From Blakeslea trispora (lineage: Eukaryota; Mucoromycota; Mucoromycetes; Mucorales; Choanephoraceae): 64,000 bases of DNA. The notes beneath the pieces were generated by a model. It was given only the letters and a program-made list of their open reading frames with translations, was not told the DNA's origin and did not search any database. A program made the translations under genes and the position numbers. The DNA lies in contig JAIWNE010000127.1 in NCBI GenBank assembly GCA_025331445.1, forward strand, positions 1 through 64,000, written 5' to 3'. Shown here piece after piece: positions 1-10,440 of the stretch (positions are counted from its first letter, which is position 1; each line of letters starts with the position of its first letter).

Positions 1-224
1 ATGGTGTTATCTCGCCTGAAGGATCACAATCTGATTATCAATCTTGATAAATGCTCTTTTGCACAGGATCAACTCGTCTTCCTTGGCTTCCAAGTTACGG
101 CTAAAGGCATCCGCCCTGCTCCTAATAAGATCAAAGCTATTCAAGACTGGCCCCGTCCTTCCAATGTACAAGAGGTCCGTCAGTTTGTTGGATTGGCTCA
201 GCATTATCGCAGATTTATCCCTTC
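1..224 (+). pseudogene. Reverse transcriptase C-terminal fragment of element A
   Basis: Open from base 1, this encodes the thumb/connection end of a Ty3-type reverse transcriptase, with the motifs FLGF, WPRPSNVQEVRQFVGL and HYRRFIPS. That is the usual boundary between RT and RNase H. The same motifs occur in element D (WPRPTNVQEVRQFIGL). The frame breaks at 225, where a TG...CA solo LTR is inserted, and resumes at 659 with the expected next residues (FAGIASPLTDL). The part upstream, including the catalytic YxDD box, is outside the window. Confidence 0.85.
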
Positions 225-653
225 TGTTATATTCGTAGAATATAACAGGCACAAAATATAACAAAAAGGTGAAGACAAAATAAAGTCGATTAGAACCAGA
301 ACGGCCAAAAAAGATAGATATGAATCTGATCCGCGTTTATTTCAAATATGTGCCTAGTATTTATACTTTTTACGATGACTGAGTAACAATCCTTAATTTA
401 ACTGAGTGACATGGATAATAGCTTATTTTTGGTGTAATGGATAAAGAGTGAGTACCTCTTGTGTATAAACCATAATTCACCATTTGTGCTTCAATCCAAG
501 TGTACTTGATACAAATGAAGTGTGATCCGATCTTTTATTTTAGACTGAGTTTAGATGTCAATTAAGCTATAGCCAGTTATAACTGTAGAGCCGTGAGCAC
601 GTTTAGGTCTGTATTATAACTCAGATAGGGTAGAATGTAGGCTGTATACAACA
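225..653. mobile_element. Solo LTR inserted in element A
   Basis: A 429-bp segment starts TGTTATATTC and ends GTATACAACA. It is flanked by the 5-bp direct repeat CCTTC (220-224 and 654-658). Removing the segment and one repeat restores the RT frame of element A exactly. TG/CA ends, a 5-bp duplication and the absence of internal coding sequence indicate a solo LTR left by LTR-LTR recombination. Its start includes a short inverted motif (TTATATTC, GAATATAA). The parent family is not otherwise present in full here. Confidence 0.9.
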
Positions 654-1545
654 CCTTCCTTCGCAGGTATAGCCTCTCCTCTCACTGACCTTACCAAAGG
701 CACTGGCTCTAAGCGACGACCTGTAACATGGACAAATGAGTGTGAACAAAGCTTCAAGAAAATCAAGGAGTTGTTGACTACCTCTCCGGTTTTACTCTTA
801 CCAGATATGACGAAGCCTTATTGAGTGGAAACTGATACTAGTGACTTTGCTTGCGGTGCCGTGCTTCTAAAACCAGCTGACGGTGCTGATCCTACCAAAG
901 CTTCGTCTTGGCATCCGGTTGCCTATGAGTCTAAAAAGCTTTCCCTAGCTGAACGTAGCTATCCGGCTCAAGAATGTGAGCTACTAGGTGTTTTGACTGC
1001 TCTTCGAGTTTGGGGTTGCTTCTTGGATGGCTGTTCTGCAGGCTATACTATTCACACAGACCATCACAGCCTTCAGTACTTACGCTCACAGGCCAAACCT
1101 ACGCCTCGCCTTGTACGTTGGCTCAATGAACTGGAGTCATACTCTCCCACTATTGTGTACAAGCGCGGATCAACTAACATTGTACCCGATCTCTTGTCAC
1201 GCGTGGATGGTCCTACTTGCACACCGGCTGAAACGTCCATGGAGCCTCAATACCTCTATGCATCTGGAACTTCCGAATTGAGTCCTGAATTGAAGCAAGA
1301 TTGGCCTTTACTCTATCTCAAGAACTATGATCAGCAAGTAAAAGGCGCAAAACTCAAGGCTTTGCTGGAGGGGGAGAAGGCCAACTTCGTGGTTGAAGGT
1401 AATCATATTTTGCGCAAGGTGGAAGTTGACGGCAAGACTGTTGAAGTACCTTTTGTTCCTTTTGTCGAACGAGCTGATTTGGTATCGAAGTATCATACGG
1501 GTTTCGGACATGCAAGCTTCAAAAACATGATGTCTATGTTGATTC
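654..1545 (+). pseudogene. RNase H and tether region of element A pol
   Basis: After the solo LTR the frame continues with the RT-RNase H connection and the RNase H domain. Visible motifs are ETDTSDFACGAVLL (first catalytic Asp), YESKKLSLAERSYPAQECELL, TIHTDHHSLQYL and GSTNIVPDLLSRVD. The spacer leading to integrase follows, with LYLKNYDQQVKGAKLKAL and FVPFVERADLVSKYHTGFGHASF, which begins the integrase zinc-binding domain. A TGA stop at 822-824 falls where element D has Arg in the motif (L)PFRIETNASD, consistent with a CGA-to-TGA change. The frame then stays open until the next insertion near 1546. Confidence 0.85.
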
Positions 1546-1942
1546 TGTAATAAAATAAAAAAATAATAAAAAAAAACACTAAGTCGACTAGAATGGTCTT
1601 TATTTCCAAAGTAGTCTAAAGCTTCTATCTTAATTCACTAAAGACTATTTATATGATTTTGTTACGTTCCTGAAGTTGAGTGATCATATTATTTCCGATA
1701 GTTCCTGAGCGTAATCTTATATTGTTTATAGTAATTACAGTAATAACTATCATTCCTATTTTCTCTGCTATTCTCTCTATAATATCATCTTAAGTTTTTC
1801 TAAGTGTTCTATATCCATTGGTATGCAATTAGCTATCCAATGATGGTATATGACTCAGTAATGAAATAACTAATTTCTATAGGCTTAGATCTGAAAGGTA
1901 TGTATGGATATATGTAATAATAGATCAATTATATTTAGGCAT
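1546..1942. mobile_element. LTR-like insertion in element A integrase
   Basis: About 393-397 bp of AT-rich DNA interrupts the integrase zinc domain. The hexamer ATTCTG occurs at both edges (1542-1547 and 1941-1946), and removing the segment plus one hexamer keeps the integrase frame through FWWPSMRKDV. The segment begins TGTAATAAAA and ends TTTAGGCA. Near its start it shares the motif AAGTCGA(C/T)TAGAA with the solo LTR at 225-653, so it may be a diverged solo LTR of the same type. The exact ends are ambiguous, because the repeat does not give a clean 5-bp duplication next to TG/CA. Confidence 0.6.
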
Positions 1943-2129
1943 TCTGCTACAGATTCCTCGCTTTTGGTGGCCTTCCATGAGAAAAGACGTTCAAGATTGG
2001 CTAAAATCATGTACAAGCTGTCAAATGAATGCAAATGTGTCAAAACAACATCATGATGTAATGCATCCAATGCCGGTGCCCCATGCCTTTGAAAGATGGC
2101 ATCTTGACTTCATTGGTGAACTACCTGTT
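1943..2129 (+). pseudogene. Integrase zinc-binding fragment of element A
   Basis: This piece encodes FWWPSMRKDVQDWLKSCTSCQ, the end of the HHCC zinc domain, followed by MHPMPVPHAFERWHLDFIGELPV, the start of the DDE core with its first catalytic Asp region (LDFIGELP). Element D has nearly the same residues (YWWPSMKRDIQDW, AFERWHLDFVGELP). The frame is cut at 2130 by the 5-bp target duplication and left LTR of element B, and resumes at 8187. Confidence 0.88.
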
Positions 2130-2409
2130 TGTGATATTCACGGTACAATTGATAACAATAATAAATCAATCAGACCCCAAAAGAAAGTTGTCTTTATTCA
2201 ATATACATTTTCTAGCTCTATTTATACTAATGATGGATCCCGCATCTTAGCTGAGTGTTTACCTTACGTTGGATCACAACATACTTTCTGTTTATTTGTA
2301 TAAGAACGTATCTCACCGTTAATCAATATGTCCATATATGTTAACGACGTGATGGCTAATCTGACTTTATAATTTGTTATTGTTCCTAAAAAGGACAATG
2401 TATACAACA
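2130..2409 (-). repeat. 3' LTR of element B
   Basis: This 280-bp LTR reads TGTGATATTC...TATACAACA on the plus strand, that is TGTTGTATAC...ATATCACA in the element's orientation. It matches 7907-8186 base for base by eye. It contains a TATAAATAG box on the minus strand. On the element's 3' side it is joined directly to the CTGTT target duplication. Confidence 0.95.
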
Positions 2410-2583
2410 TTGCTCCCTGCCAAGATTAGATCATCACTTATGTTCTTGTAGTAACAGTAGTAGGGTAGTAGTATCAGTTGTTTGGATCAAAATATAATGA
2501 AGATTGTAAAGGTAATAGCTATCGAGAAAAAACTTATAAAAAACCCAGTGGGAGAAAAAATCGATAAGAAAAAGATAGCTAAG

Positions 2584-3927
2584 TTATAATCTTGTATTAC
2601 GACGAGTAGATCGTCTGTTACTACGTTTAGTAGAAGAGTCCTTGCGTTTGTTGACAGTTGCAGGCAGCACGGTGCCTTGTGTAACTGCATCGCCAATGTT
2701 CCTTCTTGTCCAGTATTCATTTATAGGTTTAAGCGAGTCAAATGAAGAAACTGGTTCCCATGTATTATATTTCGCTTGATCATCATATCCACGCCAGTGA
2801 ACGTAATATTCCATGTTCTTGCCAGTGCCACGATGATTAACTATAGCTTGAACTTCATAATGCTTTTCAGCTAAGTCAGCCTGTGATCGTTGTTCGCCTG
2901 CCTGTACCATCTTGATCTGATGAGTAGGTATGTCTCTGGACAACAATGCACCAGTTAAATCTTCGAGGATGTAAGCTCCACTGCGAGCCCAACCTTTGAC
3001 AATAAAAGGACCGACATATCGAGGTTCTGTCTTTGCTTTACGATTTACATTGACGATCATGACCTTAGAATTGAGCGTATACTTATCTGCTTTAATATTA
3101 TGAGACTTCAAGTATTTTGCATGGTCAGTGTTTTGACGTTCTTTGATGTGCTCATGTAAAGCAGGTACGACTACTTGTTTAACGTGCTTCAATTGCTTAT
3201 TGATACGTTTGTGTTCTGATTTCTCAAATGACAAAGTGGGCTGCACTTCGGTATAATCAGTCAATTGATTCGGCTGTCTGAAGAACATAGCCGTGAATGC
3301 ACGTGTACTGTGCAAGTGTCTAAATTGAGCGTTGACAGCGTATTGAGCCATGTCAACATATAAATCCCAACTTTCAGGATCTTTAGCATCAGCCGTTATT
3401 GCCTTAATAATGGTTTGTTTGCACACACCCATATATCTTTCACACACTGAATTGCCTACAGGATTATAGGGTAACGATACTCTTTGTTCAACTCCAGTCA
3501 TCTCAGCCAATTGCTTTAAGACTTCATTAACAAATTCAGATCCATTATCATGACTTATAATACGACTAAATCCAAATAAACACCAGATACTAAGCAACTC
3601 CTTAGCAATGGTATAGGCATTCTTATCAGGTATGGCTCTTAAAATAACAAAGCGCGAGAACATATCAACGACTAGTAATAAGAAGTTGTTTCCATTAGAC
3701 GATGTGACGTTGAATGTGCCTAGATCCACACAGATATGATCAAAGACACCGTCAGGTAAAATGTGTCTAGGAGGATGATAGCCTGCTTTATGTATAGTAT
3801 GTTGCTGGCAAGCTGAGCAGTCTTTTACAATCCGTTCAATGTCTTTTCTCAAGTTCTTCCAGTGTAGCCTATCTTCATGAATTGTTTTCTCAACAGCATT
3901 CACTCCGAAATGACCAAGAAGGTGAGC
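2584..3927 (-). pseudogene. Integrase with chromodomain of element B
   Basis: Reading leftwards from the TGA at 3928-3930, this frame encodes the integrase. The HHCC zinc domain has LLGHFGVNAVEK, H...W and DCSACQQH. The DDE core has ICVDLGTF, a second Asp in ISHDNGSEF, and Glu in NSVCERYMG. A C-terminal SH3-like segment (RYVGPFIVKGWARSGAYIL) is followed by a chromodomain at about residues 345-400 of the 439-residue piece (YEVQAIVNHRG, EYYVHWRGY, YNTWEPVSSF) and a basic Arg/Lys-rich tail. Chromodomains of this kind tether integration to modified chromatin in chromoviruses. It is normally part of one polyprotein with RT. Here it is separated by the TGA, where element E has a CGT Arg codon. Confidence 0.93.
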
Positions 3928-6900
3928 TCATTCAATAATATCACGACGCTCTTCTTCAGGTGGTGTCATATACTCAGCGTACTGAAGCGAGGTAGACGTT
4001 GTAGGTGAAGAAGTGGGTTCTTCGTAATCATCATTGTCATCTGTGGTAGGACGAGTAGGTAAAGAGGAATTATCAATGACCTCTGATTTTTTCAGCTTTA
4101 TGACGCATAGCCGCGTTGTGCAACGTGACGTGACGAGCATGAGAAAAAGTTCGATTAGAGTCAGAAATTAAGCCCTTTTCTTTTTCTTGTTTTCTTTCGG
4201 AACGAGACATGTTTCTTTTCTTCACAATATGTCTGTGGTTATAACTGGCGTATTTAGATTTACCCTCCTCCAGATTGGATGACTCAGGAGAATACAATCT
4301 ACTAAGAGCATCTGGTAAACAGTTGGTAATGCCAGGGATATGTACAATATCAAAGTCATAACAAAAAATGGCTTCATAGTAATTCAGCATCATAGAATTA
4401 GGTACAGCCTGACTTTTCAAAAATACAAGTGAACGATGGTCGACATGAGCCGAGAATCGGATACCATATAACAGTTTATGAAAGCGTTGACAGATGAACA
4501 AGAAGCCTAACAACTCACGACGAGTAGTACTATAGCGTTGTTCAGTTTCGTTCAGCTTTCGACTAGCCATTCCAACATAGTGAACCTTGTTATCCTTAAT
4601 GTAGTAAACTATACCACCAATACCATACTTGGAAGCATCAGTAGCTACGTGCAAGCGATATTTAGGGTCATAAGGCGACAACACAACAGCAGAGGCAAGA
4701 GCAGCTTTGAGATTCCTGAAGGCAGCAGTGTGCTCTTCGGTCCAGACATCTACAAGTGACTTGTGACAACGCAGTGCGTCCAAAGGTGCAGCTAATGTGG
4801 CATAATTGGGGATAGATCCTCGAAAATAATTCAAGAATCCTAAATAGGAGGCAAGTCGTTTACCTGTAGTAGGAACATCTTCCCACATGGCAGTTGCAGC
4901 TATCTTACGATAATCTGGCAACAATGCGCCACCACTAATAGTCCAGCCCAACAAATGAACCGAATTCATAGCAATGACTAGTTTGGTAGAGTTGATCTGC
5001 AAGTTAGCATCTGTCAGTCGTTTGATCACTGTGCCCAAGCAAAGGAAGTGATGTTCCAACGTAGAAGCAGTACCCACAGTAATATCATCCACGTAAATAG
5101 AGACATATGGCAGATCATGGAAATAGTTTTGGAGTACATTTTGAACAAATGCAGACATGAACGTGATGCCAAAGCACATCTTGCGGAAGTGGTAACGAAG
5201 ATTCGTAAAAGGACACATAAAACTAAGTTTATGCTTATGTTTAGGGTTGACAAGGAACGAAGTAAAGCAAGAACGGATATCAATTGTAGAAATGATAGTC
5301 GCATTTCCCATACGTTGATGAATGTCAGAGATCAAAGGTAATTGATAAACATCATTACTGACTAGGTTGCTATTCAGCTTTCTAACATCAGCAACAACTC
5401 TAGGCTTTTTCATTGAATAAACACCATCGATATCTTTTTTTGCAACACACAGAATGGGCACGTTATAATCAGTATGACCCGTAGACCGCTCAATCACACC
5501 TTCATTTACCCATGCTTCGAACTGTGCCAAGACAGCGTCACGATATACATATGGTACTTGATAGGGCTTTTGCGAAGCAGTCGTTCCTGGTTTAGTTTCA
5601 AGATCAACAACAGCATTTGGGAAATTACAATAAGTGGATTTTAGATCAATGTTAGCATTGGCATCTAGCAATGGCTGTAATTGACTCATGTAATGCAATC
5701 TCTCTTCAGAAGTACCTACTGGACTGGCGTTTACTGCGTTACTAACTTCTTCTGGATCAATAGGACAAGGCAATTTTGGTCCTGTAACTCCAAACCAAGA
5801 AGTAACTAAGCCATGAATTGAAATACCTAAACGAGGCATCAAATCCAAGCCAATGATAACAGGTACATTATCTTTAATCGAAAAAGCATTGAAGACTTCA
5901 AAAGTTTGATTAATAAATTTTTTATTATAAACAACGTTTAGACCACATTGTCCAAGACGAGGCGCAGACGAAAGTTCATGTCCTAACTGCACACTGCCAG
6001 AAGCAGGCACAAGAGGAAGGCCAAGGGAGGAAAAGAAAGAAGGATGTACCACACTAAAGGTGGCCCCACTGTCAACCAAGGCGTACACAGCAACATTCTC
6101 TATAACCAATGGAACAATAAGAGCGTTAGATTTATACTCTGGTAGTTTTGAAAATTCAGTATCATACTTACAGTTCTGTGCAGCCTCGGCCACGCGTTCA
6201 TCTATATCCATGTCATCCTCAGACAAAGACGCAACAGAAGACACAACAGCAGAAGAGCCAGCCCCAGAGGCAACAGAAGCAGAAGACGTGCCAGCGGCCA
6301 ACGCACCAGCAGCAGAAGAAGACGTGCCAGAAGCAGACGCACCAGCAGTAGAAGAAGTACCAGCAGCAGTATTGCCAGCAGCAAAAGCGTTCCACTCCCC
6401 AGAGGCTTCACCAGGCACCTGAGCTGTAGAGCTCGTCATCGCACCCAAAGAACCCGAAGAAGCAGACGCAGAAGAAGAAAGAGTCATCATCCCAAAGTGC
6501 TTGCCTGCAGAAGGCACACCAGAGTTGCACACGTGCGCCTTCGACCAGCCCAAAGCGCCACACTTGTAACACTTCTTAGACCTCTCCTTCCCCTTACCTT
6601 TATCAGCAGGTCTAGCCGATGTACGAGGCCCAGAGGAAGAAGAAGAGGGAGAAGAAGAAGCAGCAGAACCAGTCACCAAAGACGCAGAGATCTGGGAAAG
6701 AGCCTTGCACTCGGCAGTTGAGTGCGTACTCGTCTTATGCAATTCACAATAGCGCCCAGAGGACACCGACCGCTTAGACACCTTAGCGCCTGACTTGCTG
6801 GCCCACTTAGAGGAGCCGGTGGACGATCCAGCCACAGCACCAGAACCACCAACAGCACCACCAGAATCCATGTCCTCGCAGTCTCTGAACACCCGCAAAG

Positions 6901-7831
6901 AAACGGCAACAACCTGATCGATGTCCCAAGTAGTGTGCTCAGGGAGAGCAGCACGGGCCAACAGAACCTTTTCCCGCAAGTGACCAGGCATCGCACGCTG
7001 GAATCTGTTTACCAACACAGAAGAAGGCAAACACTGGGCACCCGAACGACGACGCAAGTCCCTGAACCGGTCAACAAAAGCATCAAACGTCTCGCCAGGC
7101 CACATAGACACATTGGAGAGTTATAGAGCACAGTCGGCTTCATCTTGATCGACCGTTCGACCAAAGCGAGAGGAAAAAGCAGCCTTAAATTGCCCCCACG
7201 AAGGAGACACACCCGAAGATTGGGCCAAAAATTGACCATACCACTGTCTAGCGGTGTAGGAGAGTAACTGGGGAACCAGTCGCAAGTAGTGTTGGTCGAT
7301 GTTCAATGCATTTGCATACATTACATCTTCAAAGTACATGACACAGGCATGCACGTCAGGAAAAACCCGAGCCTTCACATCATGTACATTACCTTCCCAT
7401 TGAAACAGAGGCAACGCAGGAGGGCAGACAACACGAGAAGCACCAACAGAAGACCAAGGAGCACCACCACCCACAGAGGAAGAACAACCAGAGCCTTCTA
7501 CACTTGCCAAAGTGGGTTCCAAGACTTCAAGGTCAGCTTTCTTACCGTCGATTTGCCTACGCAAATCGGCAAGGTCAGCGTCCCCATTTCTCTCATAGTA
7601 TCGGCTTCCCAATACCACAAGTTCCATTCTCAATGCGTTGCACGCATTGTGCAAAGCACTAGTGTCCACAGCGACAGGTACAACAGGAGCAGACACAACA
7701 GGAGCAGCAACAACAGGACCAGAAACAACAGGACCAGAAACAACAGGAGCAGACACAACAGGCAAAGAGTCGTTCATCACGACATCCATGTTGTCAGAGA
7801 TGGGAGCAGAGTTGTTGACAGAGTTGGACAT
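3928..7831 (-). pseudogene. Gag-pol polyprotein of element B (gag, protease, RT, RNase H)
   Basis: The likely start is the ATG at 7831 (MSNSVNNSAP), matching the start of element E. Gag has Pro/Val-rich repeats near its N terminus and a capsid-like region (LPLFQWEG, ARQWYGQFL, FDAFVDRFRDL). A variant zinc knuckle follows (CYKCGALGWSKAHVC). Then come a retropepsin with an intact active site (ALVDSGATFSVVHPSF), RT with YVDD (YVDDITVG) and RNase H (HVATDASKYGIGG, TTRRELLGFL, HVDHRSLVFL). Three lesions split the frame: TAA at 7121-7123 inside capsid, an extra A in the run at 4087-4092 that shifts the RNase H-integrase linker, and TGA at 3928-3930. Between these the frames are open, including the linker 3931-4140 ending YMTPPEEERRDIIE. 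Confidence 0.92.
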
Positions 7832-7906
7832 GTTGCAGAGGTAAGTTAAAATAAAAGTAAAGAAATAGAGGTAGTAGTAGAATGGATTTGTCTTGATTGA
7901 AAAAAA

Positions 7907-8186
7907 TGTGATATTCACGGTACAATTGATAACAATAATAAATCAATCAGACCCCAAAAGAAAGTTGTCTTTATTCAATATACATTTTCTAGCTCTATTT
8001 ATACTAATGATGGATCCCGCATCTTAGCTGAGTGTTTACCTTACGTTGGATCACAACATACTTTCTGTTTATTTGTATAAGAACGTATCTCACCGTTAAT
8101 CAATATGTCCATATATGTTAACGACGTGATGGCTAATCTGACTTTATAATTTGTTATTGTTCCTAAAAAGGACAATGTATACAACA
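7907..8186 (-). repeat. 5' LTR of element B with promoter
   Basis: This is the 280-bp partner of 2130-2409 and the upstream LTR for the minus-strand element. A TATAAATAG motif (minus strand, 7995-8003) and a following AATAAA are positioned as Pol II promoter and polyadenylation elements. Immediately downstream, the minus strand reads TTTTTTCAATCAAGA (7906-7892) rather than the TGG that begins a normal tRNA-type primer binding site. Element E shows the same T-run plus CAATCAAGA. Confidence 0.93.
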
Positions 8187-10006
8187 CTGTTACCAACAAA
8201 GGCAATCGATGGATAATCACCGCCGTTGACTCTTTAACGAATTGGCCAATTGCGAAGGCGGTACCTGTTGCCTCAGCTGAAGCGGTTGCTGACTTTCTGT
8301 ACGATGAAATAGTCACGAAATTTGGTTGCCCAAAGGAGATCTGTACAGACAGAGGCTCTAGTTTCACTAGTAATTTGGTCAAGGCATACACCAAGCGGCT
8401 AGGTTTAAACCATAAGTTGACATCGGCCTTCCATCCCAGAACCAACTCGAAAGTAGAACGATTCAACGGAATCATCAAACCAATTATCCGCAAGTATGTC
8501 AATGGGGCGATACATCGCTGGGACGATTTTTTGGATGCTTCTCTCTGGGCGTGTAGAATCAGGAAACATTCAACTACTGGCCAAAGCCCATTCTACCTCA
8601 CTTATGGAAGAGAGCCAACATTACCAGGCGATCCATTGCGTCCCTACATCGGTCCTGAATCTGCAACTGATCCAAGAACAATAGCTGACTTCACCTCTCG
8701 CGAACTCTAATCACTAGGTCGGAATAGGGCTGCTGCTGAATACCGATTAAAGGCAATGGCGTCGAAAGACAAAAAGAAATGGGATGCTGTTGTAAAGCAA
8801 ATCACCTTTGAACCAGGGGATATGGTATTAGTGACAAACGAAGGCAGATACGGTCTAGAGCCCACTTACCAAGGTCCATACATGGTCACTGCCTACTATC
8901 CTGACTATGGTACTTGTAAGTTGGAAACGGTACAAGGTGAACCCTACGGCTCTTTGGTACACTTGGACCGGTTGAAAAAGGCTCATGGTGCTAAACCTGA
9001 TGATGTGTTGTACCAACCTTCAAGTACATTACGTCGTCCAGACTCTTCCGTTGGTGTGACTAAAACTCCTAGTACTCGTCCAATGAATAGACCATTGTTG
9101 CAAAAGATGGACTATACGAATGATGATCTTGAACCGACTATTCCGAATATGTCATCATCAATTTCTATACCTGCAATAAGCTCTGATCAAGATGAGCGGC
9201 CGTTTCAAAACGAAGATATCACTGCCAAAGATATCGCTGATCATACTGATCAACAAGATGAAGAAACATCGACTCATCACAATGCATCCACCTTGGAAGT
9301 TGACGAACAAGAATCCCATCAAATCAACATCGGAGCAAAAAAGGAAGAGAAAGATGACAAACATGATAACGACCAAGTAATGGTTGATGACGATGGCCAA
9401 CGTTATACAATATCACCAACTGGAGATATGATGCTGACAGATAATGGCGATGCAGATGATTTGCTTATCGACTCCAACGACGCTGATAAATTACATCAAG
9501 TCACCCAAGAATCATCTAATGAATTAGATCAATCCAATGTATCACTCCCTGTTGACACCGTCACGATACCTGACGATACGAATGAGTTTTTTGATGCACA
9601 AGAGTCTCTAGACATGTCTTTTCTTCCTCCTCCTACCACTATGGATGATTCTTTGTTGCCTTCGGCTCCTTCGGTGCTCCCAACACCACTACCTACAGAT
9701 ACATCACCTCTCGGCCCTACGGCTCAGGTTGACTTACCTCTTCGATCATTCGACTACGCTTATCCTTCTGACAATACTGTGTCTACTCCTCCACAATCTA
9801 CTACGACTGAAACTAAATCAGCTGAATCTCGTCCCTCTAACGCGTTTAAGTTTACTGTCAGGGTTCCAGGAGTAACACAATTCTCGAGTGGGGGTGATGT
9901 CGGGTCTGGGAGTAGTCATGCCATAGTAATGCGAACGATGAAGTTCCTCAGTTCATCTCAAGGTGGAATAAGTCAAAGAAGAAAGTCTTTAAGCCAAAGA
10001 CAATAA
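8187..10006 (+). pseudogene. Integrase core, GPY/F domain and Ser/Thr-rich tail of element A
   Basis: The frame resumes after the CTGTT repeat with NKGNRWIITAVDSLTNWPI. DDE residues are in AVDSLTNWP, CTDRGSSF and KVERFNGII. A GPY/F module follows (YQGPYMVTAYYPDYGTCKL, SLVHLDRLKKA). From about 9000 the protein becomes a long acidic and Ser/Thr-rich extension of unknown role, also present in element D. A TAA at 8708-8710 interrupts the core-GPY/F linker (SREL-stop-SLG; D has SRELEEL). A one-base frameshift near 9935 displaces the conserved basic tail, which continues in another frame to a stop near 10102 (KKKVFKPKT, TKSSRSNKF). Confidence 0.88.
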
Positions 10007-10214
10007 AACGAGACATCAAGAAAAGAAAGACTCAAGCAGGCCCAGCGCCAACTAAATCTAGCAGATCAAACAAATTTGGATCTGAGTCTGAAAACGAATA
10101 ATAAGAAATCATGCTCTCTACATTTTAATAAACATCATCTTTCATTCTCTTTAAAAAATATTTGATAAGAAGATTAACCACTTCTTCTCTTGTGACTTAA
10201 GTCTACTGAATACA
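9898..10214 (+). repeat. 3' LTR of element A
   Basis: The LTR begins TGTCGGGTCTGG directly after a purine-rich tract (GAGTGGGGGTGA, 9884-9897) and ends ...GAATACA at 10214. Its length, about 317 bp, matches the A-type LTR at 29340-29655. The C-terminal basic tail of the pol frame is encoded inside this LTR, as in element D. CACTA-1 begins at the next base, so the right boundary is inferred from that junction. Confidence 0.7.
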
Positions 10215-10440
10215 CACTACACCTAATTGGTCGTCCATTGCATTAAATTTTTGCAATGGACAAGCTGTATTTGTACAACGCCAAGTTGTCCATTGCAGTG
10301 AAATGGTCGCACAGTCCTATTGCTGCAATGGACGAGTGCAATGGACGAGCAATCCAAATGCGTTTATTGGACAAGCATAATGGATACCTTGTCCATTTGC
10401 ATTAATTTTGTAACAAACATCTTGTCCATTGCATTGGTTG
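10215..10440. repeat. Left subterminal repeat array of CACTA-1
   Basis: The outer 225 bp contain about eight copies, in both orientations, of a 10-12 bp motif close to TTGTCCATTGCA (for example near 10232, 10248, 10286, 10320, 10336, 10396 and 10424). The right tip (18811-18851) has three more. Arrays of this kind bind the transposase or its accessory protein in plant CACTA elements; the binding role here is inferred. Confidence 0.8.

Larger units (their letters stand above)
2130..8186 (-). mobile_element. Complete chromovirus (Ty3/Gypsy) element B
   Basis: A 6057-bp LTR retrotransposon lies antisense within the integrase of element A. Two 280-bp LTRs (2130-2409 and 7907-8186), which I read as identical, bound a gag-pol region read right to left: gag, protease, RT, RNase H, integrase and chromodomain. 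The target duplication CTGTT occurs at 2125-2129 and 8187-8191. Identical LTRs imply a recent insertion. Even so, the coding region carries an in-frame TAA (7121-7123), a one-base frameshift in an A run (4087-4092) and an in-frame TGA (3928-3930), so this copy probably moved in trans, decayed after insertion, or contains sequence errors. Element E at 53039 is a diverged relative. Confidence 0.95.
1..10214 (+). mobile_element. Ty3/Gypsy element A, 3' part, heavily nested
   Basis: The window opens inside the reverse transcriptase of a Ty3/Gypsy retrotransposon. Its RT, RNase H, integrase, C-terminal tail and 3' LTR can be followed in order on the plus strand to 10214. The reading frame is interrupted by a solo LTR (225-653), a second LTR-like insertion (about 1546-1942) and a complete antisense chromovirus (2130-8186). 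At 225-653 and 2130-8186 the flanks rejoin precisely after removing one copy of a 5-bp target duplication. The integrase closely resembles that of element D at 18915-28676, so A and D belong to one lineage. The 5' LTR, gag and protease lie outside the window. In-frame stops at 822 and 8708 and a frameshift near 9935 make this copy inactive. Confidence 0.9.

Noticed and set aside
6060..7849. Long plus-strand frames opposite element B gag
   Set aside because: Antisense shadows of the biased gag codons; no motifs, and the real protein is clear on the minus strand.
10228..10440. CRISPR-like array of short repeats
   Set aside because: Repeats are in both orientations with irregular spacing and sit at a CACTA tip; the sequence is eukaryotic.
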